The notes below the pieces were generated by a model, which worked only from the letters and a program-made list of their open reading frames with translations, had not been told where the DNA came from and made no database searches. A stretch of DNA of 64,000 nucleotides from Tetrahymena thermophila SB210 (taxonomy: Eukaryota; Ciliophora; Oligohymenophorea; Hymenostomatida; Tetrahymenidae): contig NW_002476481.1 in the NCBI RefSeq assembly GCF_000189635.1, positions 992,001-1,056,000 of the forward strand, written 5' to 3'. Numbering within the stretch: the stretch's first letter is position 1; each line of letters starts with the position of its first letter. Of this stretch, positions 49,255 to 62,487 are shown piece by piece. Position numbers and translations under genes: made by a program.

Positions 49255-50049
49255 TCAAATAGTTAATTTTACTAATTTTGTAAGTTTTTTAATTATTTAG
49301 TTTTTATAGTAGTAAAAATCTTAATGAGATTAACAAATACATGATGAATTGCCATCTATTATCATGTGTAGATGATACAAATTTTTAGAAGTTATATTTA
49401 ATTTGCAGCCTAAAATGAAATTCTAAAGAGCTATGGATTTGTTAATAATTTTACAGTTTTCAAAAGAATATGTTTAGCACGAATTAAACATTATTTATTT
49501 TAAATTAGAATCACTGCCAAGAAATTAAAGTATTGGATTTTAAATTTCACTAATGATATCATTTGTAAAGATTTTTAATATTTAATTTTTATGATCATAA
49601 ATATGCTTATAACTATAATTTTCATTATATTTTACTACTAATGTAAAGTCTATTAATATTTTGTTTCCTAAAATGCAAAGTAATAAATCAATAATTCGAT
49701 CTTTTGAAGGAGTATAGTACTATAAAACAATATTTAGTTAAACTAAATTTTAAAGCTAATTTATGGAGCAGCCAAGATCATAAAATGAGTTTATATTATT
49801 GTTAATATTTGAGTAAATACTAATTTGCAAATGTTTTATGCTCTTAAATCCATTAGACCTCAACCCATCACATAGAAATTTCAAACCCTCGTTTACGCTT
49901 TACATTAACCTGCTTGCAGTGATGTTAATTTAGACGCCTTGGTTATACTTACCATCTTATAGGATTTTTAAATCACCTTAAAAATGAGTAAAATCAATAT
50001 AATCTCCTCCAAATCCCTTTACCTAATCTTCAATATTTAAAACAATCAT
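49255..50049 (-). CDS. 264-aa ORF, LRR-like in part
   Basis: A single open reading frame of 265 codons on the minus strand, starting MIVLNIEDQVKGFGGDYIDF and ending TKLVKLTI before TGA at 49255-49257. Leucine/isoleucine spacing in INQLQNLVQLNIVLQ, SNLKQIMFNSC and LTKLVKLTI resembles degenerate LRRs. It lies upstream of, and on the same strand as, the 90-bp exon array, so it may be the 5' part of that gene (a GTAAAATTAAC donor lies just before the TGA) or a separate diverged LRR gene. TGA is expected about every 60 codons by chance in DNA of this composition, so 265 open codons with sensible codon use support coding. An upstream exon is possible. Confidence 0.55.
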
Positions 50050-51320
50050 ATCTTATTTCTTAAGATTACTTATATTGGTAAAAAATCAATATTAAATATA
50101 TTATTAAATTACAAAAATTAGATAGATAGATACTTTAAGATAAAAAATAATTAAAAGTTCTTCTAATATTTTAGATTAATTTTTTATTATAAATTTTATT
50201 GTAATTATTAAATTTAGTAGATAATATTATCAAGTTAATTTCAGAAACAATTATATTAGCTAAATATTTAATAATTATATTTGATAAATAAAGAAGTGAA
50301 AATAATATTAAAATTTTTAGAATAACTTTGTTTGCAGTTTTTCAATTTACTTTATGCTATTATTAAAATAATTAATAATAATTTAATCTCCATAATTTCT
50401 TATTACAGAGTGATGAAATTTTTTTGTGTTTAGTTATTAAAATATTTGTTTAAAGTAAAACATTTTGGAGAAAAGTAGAATAAGGAGGTTAAATTAATTA
50501 ATGAGGATCGATAGTATATTCTTTTTAGGGTAAAAATTGAATATTTAATATCTAATCAATTTAAAAATATTTTTTATTTATCAAATTTCAAGACTAATTA
50601 ACTTATATTCAATTTTTACAATATAAAAATAATTTGGATATGAAATTAAATTTAAAACTCTAAACCAATTAGTAAGATTTATTATTTGAGTGAGAAAATT
50701 CAATCTGTTAAATTAAAAACTACAAGGATTTTGAAAATTTTTAATACTTATCGAACAAAATTCTATTTAGGATTGACAAAATCATATTAATATTTTAATT
50801 TAAATGTTTTTTGATTAACTTGATTTATATTTATTTACATATTAATTCTCAATAAATATTAATGGATCAAGCAATAAAAATACTAATGTTTGTAAAAATT
50901 ACATAAATCTATATTATTAAAATAATTACTTATGATTTTTTGAATTTCTAAATTGATTTTATATCAAATAAATAATTGTTTTTTAAATTTAACAATATTA
51001 ATGAATTAATTTAATTAAACTAGATAAACAATTCATTCATTCATTGCTATATAAAGAATTTTTGAAAATTTACTCAAGAATATGTATTTATACAGAATTT
51101 TTATTTTATTAATTGATATAATAAATTGATTTAAATCTAAGAAAATATTTTCAAACATAAAAAGATAGAATATTTTTTGTGGGAATGGTCAGATTTGATT
51201 TATTTTGTAATTATTATATTTTTATTAAATAGAGTAAGTAATTTAAAAAAAGCATCAACAGATTATTTTTTAAATTTTAAAGTAAAAGCTAGTGAAGATA
51301 TTTATTTATTTGTTTAAAAA
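50050..51320. other. Divergent intergenic region, no gene seen
   Basis: AT-rich spacer between the 264-aa ORF (minus) and the 161-aa coiled-coil gene (plus). Confidence 0.5.
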
Positions 51321-51806
51321 ATGGAAGGGGAACTTGATATGGAATAAATTGAGGCAGATTTTGGTATAAATCTGAAAGATATTCCTATTTAAGATATTCC
51401 ACTCAAGCTTGGTGAAACAGAGTATTTTTTTGCAGCAAAAAAGGGTTTGTGGAAAACAAAAGTAGAAAATTAAAATGATGAAAAGTTTGAAATGGTAGAC
51501 AAGGAAACGGGATATGAAAAAAAGAAGAAAAGAAATAAAGATGAAGGAGACAATTTAAGTATTCAAGAAATGTAGAGTCGTATAACTAAAATAGAACAAT
51601 AAATAAAATCATCAATAGGCTAAATTACAGATCTTGATCAAAACATATAAAATACGAGAGAGAGATTGAAAGAAGTAAAACAAGAAAATAATAGACTCAC
51701 AGAAATATATATCGACGAACATTTAGAAACAGAATTACTTGTGTTATAGGCATAAAGGATTATTTAAATATAGAAAGATATATTAGAATAAGAAAAGAAT
51801 TTATGA
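51321..51806 (+). CDS. 161-aa coiled-coil protein
   Basis: An intronless reading frame of 162 codons from ATG 51321 to TGA 51804-51806. The N-terminal third is acidic (MEGELDMEQIEADFG), followed by a basic patch (YEKKKKRNKDEGD) and then an amphipathic helix from about residue 85 to 155 (MQSRITKIEQQIKSS, RERLKEVKQENNRL, LLVLQAQRIIQIQKD) with heptad-like spacing, so a dimerising coiled coil is likely. The GLWKTKVENQ segment may be a short conserved motif. I do not recognise the family. The ATG follows an A-rich leader typical of ciliate starts. Confidence 0.75.
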
Positions 51807-54436
51807 ATAATTTTAAATTTTACAAAATTGATTTATATATTTGATTATTATACTAATACTTTGCACTTTCCAACAAATGACTCTTCAAGATTATTTTGAG
51901 TGAGTGATGGATTTTTTTCAAATCATATTATTTTTTATCTTTTATTATTTTATGTTATTTACTTACTATTTTAAAAAAAATCATTTGATATGAAATAAAT
52001 GTAGTCATTATGCATAAAAAATTATTTTACGTTGAAAATATCTTATTTATTTCTTAATAAAATAACCAAAGCTAAGTATTTTAAAAACTTCGATTTAATA
52101 ATTTAAACCAATCGAAAAAAGCCAAATTAAATTTTTACTCCTTATTTATTAAGTTTTTTTATATTAAAATCTAATAAATTATTTTATTTAATTTCTCATA
52201 AATTACAAATAAAACTTGGTTAATTTATTTATGTATTATGAATAATATCTTGATTATTTTGTTTTGAAAACTACTTTTTTAAAAATTGTATATAAAAATT
52301 TGAAAGTAAAATAAATTAAAATATTAAAAGTTTGATTATAGGATAGAAATGTAAAGAGGAAAATAAATTATTTTTAAAATTATATTACTTCTTAATATTC
52401 AATTATTAATGAATAAAAATATTCTATAAATAATTTATAGTGTAATAAGAGTAAATTTTTAAATATTAATTCAATTATAAATTATTTACATATTTGCACT
52501 TTAATATTAAAGCTAAAATTAAAAATTTGCAAAATCATCTAAATAATTAGCAATAGAAGCAGTTTAGCCTCTTTTCAAAAGACAGATTAGATAGAATTTA
52601 TCTTTTTAATGGAGATTTTTCTAGCAAAATAATTAAATGTTTAATTTTACAATTTATAAATAAAATAAGCTATTCTTTATTAATTGTTTTTATATATTAA
52701 TCGTGATTATTTAGCATTTTTTTAAATGAAGAAAAGTAATATTATTTGTTTGTAATTAATTTATAAATGAGTGATAAACTCATGAATTTTACTTTTAGAG
52801 AAAATCAATAATATAAATTTATTGATATAAAATGAAAGCTTTACAATATGATTATTCGATTACATTATTATCGCTATTAAAAAAGTGAAATTATTACTAA
52901 AATATTCATATTCTTTATTAATTTTTTACTAAAAAAATTACTAATTTTTAAAGATAATTTTTTTAACGATAAAAATATTTAATTAAATTTAAATATGGCA
53001 TTAAACAAATAAAACTCTAACTGATAAAAATAAATAAAAATGATAATTAAATAAATCTTATTATGAACAATATTTCCAAATATTCAAAATTTACCTTAGC
53101 ATAAAATAATGGATCTATCATATAAAAAAATTAAATAAATAATTAAATGAACTAAAAAATAAACAAATAATTCTAAAATATAAAATTTCTATTATAATAA
53201 ATGCTTTTTCAAAAGAAATATTTTTATTATCATTTCTTTAAGTACTTTAATCTTTTTAAAAATTGTAGTTTTTTGCTTTGTACAAATTCTGAAAAATAAT
53301 TTTAAATAAATATCCATTTAGTATTCATTTAGATTTAATTTGTTTTTATTTGATTTGAATAATTATCTAGAATAGTTTAAAGAGACCAATATTTCTAATC
53401 AAAACAAAATTATTAATTAAGGTTTTAATAATAGACTAAAAATCGAATTAGATACTTAAGCTTTTATTTGGTATTTAGAATATATTTTAAATTTACAAAA
53501 TTAAACTATACTGAATCATGAATTTTTTTAATTATAAAACATTAAAAATTCTATGAAATTTTAAATATTAACCATCAGAAAAAATAATTTTAATTAAATT
53601 CAATAAAGGTTTCAAATTTTAGTATGATTTTTACTTTTTGTTAGCAATTAATTTGTTTCAAATTGTAAAAAAAAAAATGGTGTTTTATTTTATTTGATAA
53701 AAATATTTGACTAAATATTTATGAAAGATACATTTATTGAAGATATATGAAACTTGCTTGGCTAAAAAGTAAGTGGCCTTGGTAAAATAAAAATTTAATT
53801 AGAAAAAATAAATAAACAATTAATTTGCTTTATAAGCTAGCTGATTTTTTTCAGTCAGTTTATATCTTCCAATAAATTTATTGTTAAAAAGTAATTGTAT
53901 GAAAAGAAGAAATTAATAGAATGAAGAATTAAGCAATAGATTAGCATGCATGATAAACAGAAAAAGAGCGGTTATTAAATATTTGGGTGTGTTAATTAAA
54001 TTTGTTTCTAAGAATTTATTTGTTAAGAAATATTGCGCAAAAATTAATTGCACTTACATTAAATTATATATATATGTTTGACTCATTAAGTATTGAATTG
54101 TATATTCCCATAATACCAAAGAAAATACTAACAAATACAATAAATATTAATTAATAAATTAAAAAAGCAAACAAATAACAAGAAAACTCTATCTAACAAG
54201 CACCTTCATATACAACAAATTCTACTACTCCCAATTAGGCCTAATAAAATACCCAATAGCAAATTGCACTTATAAATTGAATAAAGCTCTCTATATTAGC
54301 CATTCTTTTAGTAAAAATTAGCACGCATAACTAAACACTTGTGTTATAAACCCATCATTGAAAACTAAATATTTTATCTAATATAAGCAATTGCCTTTTA
54401 AATCTGCACTCAAATATATTATTTTTAGAAACTCCT
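51807..54436. other. Long AT-rich intergenic region, no gene seen
   Basis: About 2.6 kb without a supportable gene, RNA or repeat. It becomes less AT-rich only in the last 250 bases, which should hold the 5' leader and promoter of the Cdh1-type gene. Confidence 0.5.
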
Positions 54437-56763
54437 ATGAGTAATTAAGTTTAAACTATTGAAAGCGAGCAATATCCTTTGTGTGCTATGGACGAAAATC
54501 TACTTTTTTCCTCGAATAAAAATTAAAACTTTACGCAGGAATCGTCTGCCAAGCATAATTATTTTAATAACTCCTAAAGCGATAAAAAAAAGAGCTTAAG
54601 CTCAAATAAGGAGAATAGCTCTTCAACTTAATATGTTAAGGAAGGGCTAATTTCTCTTCATTTTAATAATAAAAGCGAAATGGTGGTTTAACCTTTCTCT
54701 AGTTAAAATGCTTAAACCAAATTACACTAGTTACCTTCTTTTAGATAAGCTAATCATAATTAAACATGTAAAACTGCTGACAAAATGTTTGAGAGAAAAG
54801 CCCATCAAAATTAGAGAGAAACTGAATCAGCTATTTAAATAGAGCTCTCACCTGGATGGACTGCTTCTTCTAGTATATCACAGCGCCAGATCCACTCAGA
54901 AAAATCCGAAATGCAAGAGGAAGAAACCCAAGAAATGACTGGAAATGGAATAGCTAGATCTGAGTTAAAAGATGTTGTCCGCAATCTTAATCTGATAGAT
55001 TTGGCTAAAACTGAGGATGAAAGCCCTATGTCTCAAAGTTTAAGTGCATTAAGTAGCAGTAATCTTTTCAGGAGTGAATCTAATAATAGCACAACATCTG
55101 ATTAATTTTTAAGAGAAATCAGCACAAATATCCTCAATTAAAACTCTTAAAATGATTTCATAACTTTAGATAAGAAACAAAAGTTCTACAAAAAGTGTAA
55201 TTTTGATCGCTTTATACCTTCAAGAGTTGAGTCTGATACATACAAACTTTTTTAAATTCACTCATAAATGGAACTTGACTAAGCAAATCATTAGCAAAAC
55301 TTATAATCTAATTAGTAAAACTCAAATAATAACATAAAGGAAGAATAAAATAGACAGCTCTACCATAATTTACTGCATGCCCATTTCTTAGAAAACAACA
55401 CTGTGATAAACCACAACTATTGTTCACCTGCCGATGATACCTCTCTCTTTGCCAATTCTTAAGAAAGCGCATCTAAATAAAGCCAATTTAAACCTTTAAA
55501 AAAGTTGTTTTCATACGGTGAAAATAATTCTTCCTCAAATATGTAATCAAACAATAGCTCCTCTCTTTCTTCATTTATGCCACCTTCTTCTTCCTCATCT
55601 TCTTCAAAAAAATCTTCTATTTATTAATCACTTATTAACTTGCCTGATAATAACATGTACATGAGAGATGAAACACCTAAGCTCAAAATAAATCCTCGTC
55701 CTTACAAAATATTGGAAGCACCAACGCTAAAAAATGATTTCTACTTAAATCTTTTGGACTGGAGTGCTTCCAATCTTGTTTCTGTCGGACTTGAAAATTA
55801 CGTTTATGTTCTTTCAGGAGCTAATCAAAGCGTTAAAACATAATTCACTATACCAGAATATGTTGATCATAATTTATTGAAGATGTAAAGTGGTTAAGAT
55901 TAAATATAGCAATCAGATTATTATAATATGGTTTGTTCTGTAGGATGGTCTTAAATTTCAGATCATATTTCAGTAGGAGACAGATAAGGAAAGGTTTATT
56001 TATTCGATTTGACTAAAAATAAGTTTTTGAGAGTTATGCAGAATCACACAGGGAGAGTAGGTTAAATAGCTTGGAATGGAAACTTGATTGCTACAGGTTC
56101 TCGTGATAAAAACATTATCATAACAGATATTCGTGATAAAAGCTCTAATTCCATAGTATTTAAAGGACATGAACAAGTAACATAATTAATAAAATAAATA
56201 TAATTATTTTTCTAAAATTAAATCTTTTAAAATAGGAAATTTGTGGAATGAGATGGTCTTTTGATGAGTAAACTCTAGCTTCAGGTGGAAATGACAATAA
56301 AGTATTTTTATGGTCTTTGAAAATGAATGGAAAATTAGCTAAAATCTCATCAAGTAAAGCAGCTGTTAAGGCTATTGGTTTTTCCCCACATTAACATAAT
56401 ATTCTCGCATTCGGTGGTGGTACAGCTGACAGATGTATTAGAATATATGACACTTAGCAATTAAAATAAATAGAATGTATAGATACAGGCTCTTAAGTTT
56501 GTAATTTAATATTCTCCAAAAACAGCAGATAAATCATTTCAACACACGGTTATTCGTTGAACCACATACAAATTTGGAACTAATCAAATATGAAAAAATT
56601 AGCAACCTTGACTGGTCACACTTAAAGAGTACTCTATCTCGCGGAAAGCCCATGTGGATAAAATATCTTAACTGGAGCCGCAGATGAAACGATCAGATTC
56701 TGGAATATATTTAAAAATGATACAGTTAATGAGCTTTCTCCTTCAAGTCTTGGTTTAAGGTGA
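54437..56763 (+). CDS. CDH1: Cdh1/fizzy-related APC/C activator (WD40)
   Basis: Two exons, 54437-56176 and 56236-56763, separated by a 59-nt intron, give 755 aa. The C-box DRFIPSR is at residues 257-263, preceded by a Ser/Asn-rich extension far longer than usual (about 40-50 residues precede it in animal and yeast Cdh1). A second disordered Ser-rich stretch follows. The linker KLKINPRPYKILEAPTL leads into FYLNLLDWSASNLVSVGL, the entry to the seven-bladed WD40 propeller (SRDKNI, WSFDEQTLASGGND, GGGTADRCIRIYD, LTGAADETIRFWN). The protein ends LGLR, close to the Ile-Arg tail that docks on the APC/C. The C-box sequence favours Cdh1/fizzy-related over Cdc20. The role is to recruit substrates to the APC/C ubiquitin ligase in late mitosis and G1. 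The intron falls inside the propeller. The start was taken as the first ATG in the open frame; further upstream starts cannot be excluded. Confidence 0.93.
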
Positions 56764-57363
56764 AAAGAAAATAAACTTTAATTAATAATTAATAAAAAAA
56801 ACTATGCAAAATTAATAAAGAGCAGCTTTTTTAAAAAAAAGCAAGCTATGTTATTTTGCAAAAAAAAGAAGCATTGTTTTAAATATTATAAACAAATACT
56901 AACTAACTATCTATCTACCTAATTAATTAATAATTATATAAATTTTCTAAAGAAAGAGTAATAAGATAGCTATTTAAAATTAATCAAATAATAAAATTAA
57001 TATATATTTTTTGTAAATATTATAATTAGTAAGTAATGTTCAATCTTTTTAAAAATATTTTATACATGGAGATTATTTTTTTAAATCATCATATATTTTA
57101 ATCTTAAAAATCAAAATTTTTAGTGGAATTACTTTTGACTGATTCTTTTTAAAAATACAAAAATATCAAATAATCAAAAATAATTTTTTTTTTATTTAAT
57201 TTGATAAATTGATAAATTTTAGTTAGATGACAGTAACAATTCTAATAAATAAAATGATAAAATAAATTATTCAATACAAAACATAATTAAGTTCATTCTT
57301 TTAATTAATAAAATAATTGAAAGAAAATAGTTAATATGAGTATTGTTTTTGTTTTTTATGAGA
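56764..57363. other. Convergent intergenic region
   Basis: AT-rich spacer between the 3' ends of the Cdh1-type and F-box genes; nothing else seen. Confidence 0.5.
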
Positions 57364-60300
57364 TCAGTTTTGATGTTATTCAGAATTGTCTATGTTTTGA
57401 TTATTTTCTTATTATTTATCTTATGTTTCTGTGCTTTATGAATTTTCGTAATTTTCTATTTCGTCCTCCTATCTTCTAACTGTATTTTGTAATTATTAAA
57501 TTTCTTAAGAGTCTTTTTAGAATTCTTGGTGGAGTTACTAGTTTTAAAGCTAAACCTTCTCCAACTCAGCTTATTTTTCTAAGAGAGATTGCTCTAGCTG
57601 CTAGCTTTTTATCTTCATTTCATCAATCTGTAATTAATTTTCATTGAATGTTTTTTCTAATCTTTCTAAAGTCACTTTAGAGTTTTAAACTAAATTGCAA
57701 GCTTCTTATGCAACTTATTTGTGAGCTGTTTACATACCATAAGTGATGATTGTATTTAAAATTATATCTAATTTTGTTCCTTAATCCAAAAATATTTTCA
57801 TAGTACCTGCCTTTCTCTTAATAACTATATCAGGTTCTTGATTTTCTTTTTACTAGAGATTGAAAATAGAATTCATTAATTAAGTTAATTCTGCTTAAGA
57901 TTATTCTTAATCACCATCTTCTTCATCCTCTTCCTCTTCCTCATCATCGTCATTTTCATCATCTTTTTCTTTTACTTCCTTCTCATCTTTATTATTTATA
58001 TTCTACTGATCGTCTTTTTTTTAATCAGAAATTTAAGACTATTCGTTTTGATTTTATTTTTGTGTCATTTCAGTATTGCTCTAAGAGATTTAAGACTATT
58101 CTCTTTGATTTAATTCTTGTGTCATTTCAGTATTGCTCTAAACATTTGAATTTTCTTCTGAGTTTTATTATTTTAAATCAGAGTTATTTTAGACTATGTT
58201 TTGAACTTTACTATGGCCTTATTCGTTTTAGTTTTCAAATTAATTTATTTACTCTTGAATATTCTCATTTACTTCTTCCTTCTTTTTATCCAAATCCATC
58301 TTTTTTGATTTTTTAGTTTTTTTATTTTTTCTATTAATCTTAAATTATTCTCCATCATCAGAATCATTATTGACAATTTCACCCTATTATTTAAAAGCTT
58401 AAATATTGATCATTTATATATATAAAATTTACATTTTTTATGGAAACATTTCTGAGTAGGAGGATTCTGTAGGCACCTTCAAGAAACCCCTTAGAAGTAG
58501 GCCAATCCTTAGACAAAGCGTCAAGTTTATTCTTGGCAAATTGCATATAGGTGCTTGATGAAGTAATATAATTTCTAAGTAAAGAATATAGGTAATACTG
58601 CTTAGCAATAAGAATAAAAATAATAAAGTTCTTATCGATTTAATTCCTAACAATTGGAGTAGATATATCTGCTTAAACCAGGAAATTGTTGAATATATTT
58701 TTCAAACTTTGAGATGACATTCCATTGTGATTTATAGAATTATTTAAAAAGTCTTTTAAATGTAGTGCAATATCAACCTAGTGTTTGTCATATTCTTCCT
58801 CTTCAAATTAGTTAATATTTTCATAATCTAAGATGTTATACCCAATAATTCTTAAAAGAGACACTACAATTTTCTTTTCAGTTTAACTAAGTTTATTTTC
58901 TATACTTTTTTTCTCAAACTCCTCCCAGTTTATGACATCAACCATTGCTCTGATTAGTAAATTCAATTTCTAAAAGAAAGGGTTCCTAATGTGCATCAAT
59001 TTAAACTATGCTTCTATTTCTTTGCAAAGGTCAGTTGCAAGAAGCTGTTCTTACATATCTCTTTTGAAAGTCTTGTGCCAAACTTCACGAACTAGTTCAC
59101 GCCATTCAGGGGAGACACTTCTTACTCTGAACAATTCAACAGAAGAAAGAAAAGGGAAAATATGTTCCTTGAAGATAAAGTGGGGGATTTTTGAACAAAG
59201 AGAGGACTTATCGTATTTAATATGTTCACAACTTTTTATTTTTATCAAGTAATTGTCATTCATTTCAAAAGTTATTGAATTTTCAACAGGATTTAGTGAT
59301 TTCAGTCTTTGTAAATCAACAAATTACATAGACATAATAGAGTGAATGTGATTTATTGATAGACTTTATCCAAGGATCTTAAATGGAAGAATATGTTAAT
59401 TGTAGTCTTCAGAGTGTTAAAAAGCAGGATTTACATTTTCTTCTTACTCGTTATTTACTTAGTGATTCTGGTTTTAATTTTCTTCATTTATGTCTTTATG
59501 ATGGTGATTATGGTGGTGATTGTTGTGTTAATTGTGATGATGGTGAGAATGGTGGCATTCTTCACTTTGAGTTTGATTTGTCTACAATTCAGGTTAGTTT
59601 TCTGACTGATTCCTAGATTATATTTCAGATGGTTCTTCAATTATCTCAGTTTTTTAAACATTATTTTAGTTATCTTATTCTAATTACTCATTTTCATTTG
59701 ATGTTGAATTCTGATTCTATTAAGAATCACTTAAATTACTCTAGTTAAGCTATTATAAGTTCTATAATTGTTAATATTATACCTAAAGAGTTGCCTGTTT
59801 TTACATTAGATGATTTTCGACTTATAATTAATTTTGGTAATCCCTTCTTAACTTTTAATCTTTTTCAATCATTTCTTCATACTCTCTTTTTAGTCTTTAA
59901 TTTTCTTCTATTAGTCTTTACTTTTATTCTTCCTATTTCTTACGAATAGCTTCGTTTCTCTCTAGTTTTTTTTTCAATTTCTCTAAATTTTCTTCAGAAA
60001 TATCATCGTCTTTATCATCAATAACTTCATATTCTTGCTCTTCATCTAGATTTTCACCTTGTTCTTTTTGCAAAAGTTCTTCTAAATTTTCATTAGAGCC
60101 ACTTTTTCCATCTGTATTGCTTTCAATAGCCTAACATTATTCTTACTTTATTTCTCTTGTATAATCGTCATCACCGTTTTCGTTTTGGCCTTTAATATGA
60201 TTGTGATTAAAATCATCACATAATTTGTCTTAACAAATGATATTTTCTTAGTCTTATTAGTTACTTTATTCAATATATTCCTCATTATTTTATTTAATAC

Positions 60301-61294
60301 CATTAAATTAATCCTACCTGCTATCAAAATCATTTTCCTTTTACTCTTAATCTTATTGATTATTATCTTCGTTATTATTTTTTTAGTGATGATGTTTACA
60401 GCATAGAGGAAGACTTTTATCTATTTTATAAATGTATATTTCTTTTTCCTTACTTTTTATTATAGACATAATTTTTTCTATGTTGTGCATCGAGTTATTT
60501 GGAATACTTTATTGATAAATGCTAGAAATCAACTCAACTTTTTTGTTGTAAATCTCCAATCTCTTTTTCAATTCTTATTCAATTTATTCTTTCCAGTTTG
60601 GCTAGTTTCTATCTATTTCATCAAACATTTCCGTACTATTTAAATGAAGTAATTCTATTATTCCAATCAATGTTTCTTCATGCAAAAAGGGTTCATTATT
60701 CATAGTACCGATCATTCTGGCATATACTTCAGCAGGATTTAAAGGGTTGTTGTTTTCTTCTTCTTCGTCTATAAGCTATTATTATTGATTTTGCTATTGT
60801 TGCTACATATTTACTTACTAATTCTAGTCTTAAATCTAACTTTCGCTATTATTGTTCATGCTACTTAAACTTTAATCCATTTAACTAATATCTTAAAGTT
60901 CTTAGTCTTCTAATGTAATAGTTCTTCTTTCTATTTAATTTACTTACTAAAATTATGGCTTTATCACTTCATTTTATTAATCTTATTTAGCCTCTTCTTC
61001 TTCAACTACACTTTTTTGAATAAAATCTTCCATACCTTCTTCTTATTTATTATTATTCAATTCAGAATAGTGGTCTGGAATCTAAACCTATTCCTTTTCC
61101 AGCTAATCAATCGTTTCTGATTGTTATTCTTAATGTTGCTAATAACAAAAAAATTAATTTAACTTGATTTAAATGAAGAGATATATAAATGATAATAATC
61201 ATTTAATTAAATAAAATACCTCTGCATGGTCAACGTATCCCTCTTGATGCTTCTGCAATTAAGCTTAATCTTCGTCTCCTTAATTTTAATTCAT
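57364..61294 (-). CDS. 1266-aa coiled-coil protein with His-rich tract and internal F-box
   Basis: Three exons on the minus strand (61294-61220, 61138-58433, 58383-57364; introns 81 and 49 nt) join in phase to 1266 aa. Order of features: a Gln/Glu-rich N-terminus; a helical region (about residues 155-260); acidic and Asn-rich linkers; a coiled coil at about 440-510 (KLERNEAIRKKQEEQKQRL); a His-rich tract at about 553-573 (HHSHHHHNQHNNHHHN); an F-box-like segment at about 675-720 (IPHFIFKEHIFPFLSSVELF then VRSVSPEWRELV); a helical region; duplicated polar repeats (SNTEMTQ...EQSQIS, twice); a poly-Glu/Asp run; and a second coiled coil near the C-terminus. F-box proteins usually link substrates to SCF ubiquitin ligases through Skp1; the match here is by pattern, not proven. 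The His tract could bind metal. A start at Met 627 (59335), just before the F-box, would also be open, but the single 902-codon exon supports one long protein. Confidence 0.8.
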
Positions 61295-62487
61295 ATTTTA
61301 ATATTTATTGAACACTAAAATCTATAGATGACTACAATTTCTTTTATACTTGTTAATAGTTTAAATATTAATTTAATTTAATTATTTAAAATTTTAATTG
61401 TTTTCGATTCATTTTCAAAACAAATTGATAAATAAGATAAGAAAAAATAAAAAGAATTTTACAAATCGAAGAAAAAATTGCATGATTATTTTTTTAGAAC
61501 AGACCCTAAAATTCTAAAATCTACTTGTTCTTTTATTATTTCATTTGCATTAAAAAACTTTAATAATAAATCAGATTTTATTTTTTAATTTTCTGCAAAC
61601 AAAATCAAAATTTTTCTGAAAATAATTTCTAAATAATCTATAATTTAAATTTATTTTTTATAATAACTAACAATTAAAAAGATAAGTAAAAGTATTTATT
61701 TATAATTTTATTTTAAATAAGTCTAAAAAATTATTTTAATAATGACTACTTTAAATGATATTAATTTGAATTTAATTTTAAGGTTTTTGAAAACTAGCGT
61801 AACATTAATATTATTAATAAAATATTTTTTAGATTTTCTTTTATTTATATTGACAAAAGTCTTATTTCTTATCTTACGATAAATATTAGCTCAATTTTAT
61901 TTAATTTTTTTCATATTTGTTTTTTGTTAACAAACTTAAATGTACCTTTTTTCAACTAATTCTAAATATTTACCTATTAAAAAATACTTTAATTATTTAA
62001 AACTAATTTTATATAGTGTTGCAATTTTTATTTAAATATTCTGCTTGATGAAATTTATAAAGTGAGAGATTTTAATATACTATAAAGAAGAAATTATTTT
62101 CTATTTAAATTAATTGGATGAAATTAATTTAGCTTAAACAGATATCAAATTACAGTCCTTAAATTATAATATTTGTTCTGAAGTTAAAAACCAAATTAAT
62201 AAAAAATTTATTTAAGAAATAGTTGTAAAATTATTTTAATACGAAAAATGAGTAATCAGAGAGTGTGAAGTATTTCTAAAAATGATGATATTACAAATAT
62301 ATAATATATTATATAGAATTGATTTACATTTATATAGTGGATGCAATTTTAAAGTTTTTATTTCATTTATGCAAATTATTCTTTTTAAGTGAGCTCAATT
62401 ATTTATTTATTTACTTGTTTAGAATTTATTTGATTTATTTGGTAAAGGTTAAGTAACATTCATTTTAAATATAGTTTGTGATTATAA
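61295..62487. other. Intergenic, no gene seen
   Basis: AT-rich DNA between the 3' end of the RPA-type gene and the start of the F-box gene (both minus); it should hold the latter's promoter. Confidence 0.5.

Noticed and set aside
57900-58316. Plus-strand ORF over the polar repeats of the F-box gene
   Set aside because: Shadow of the duplicated SNTEMTQ segments on the minus strand.
59383-59616. Plus-strand open frames opposite the F-box gene, open for well over 150 codons in the ciliate code
   Set aside because: They run antisense to the His-rich and coiled-coil part of a 902-codon exon that has far better protein character; the antisense lacks TGA because the sense strand has few TCA codons there.
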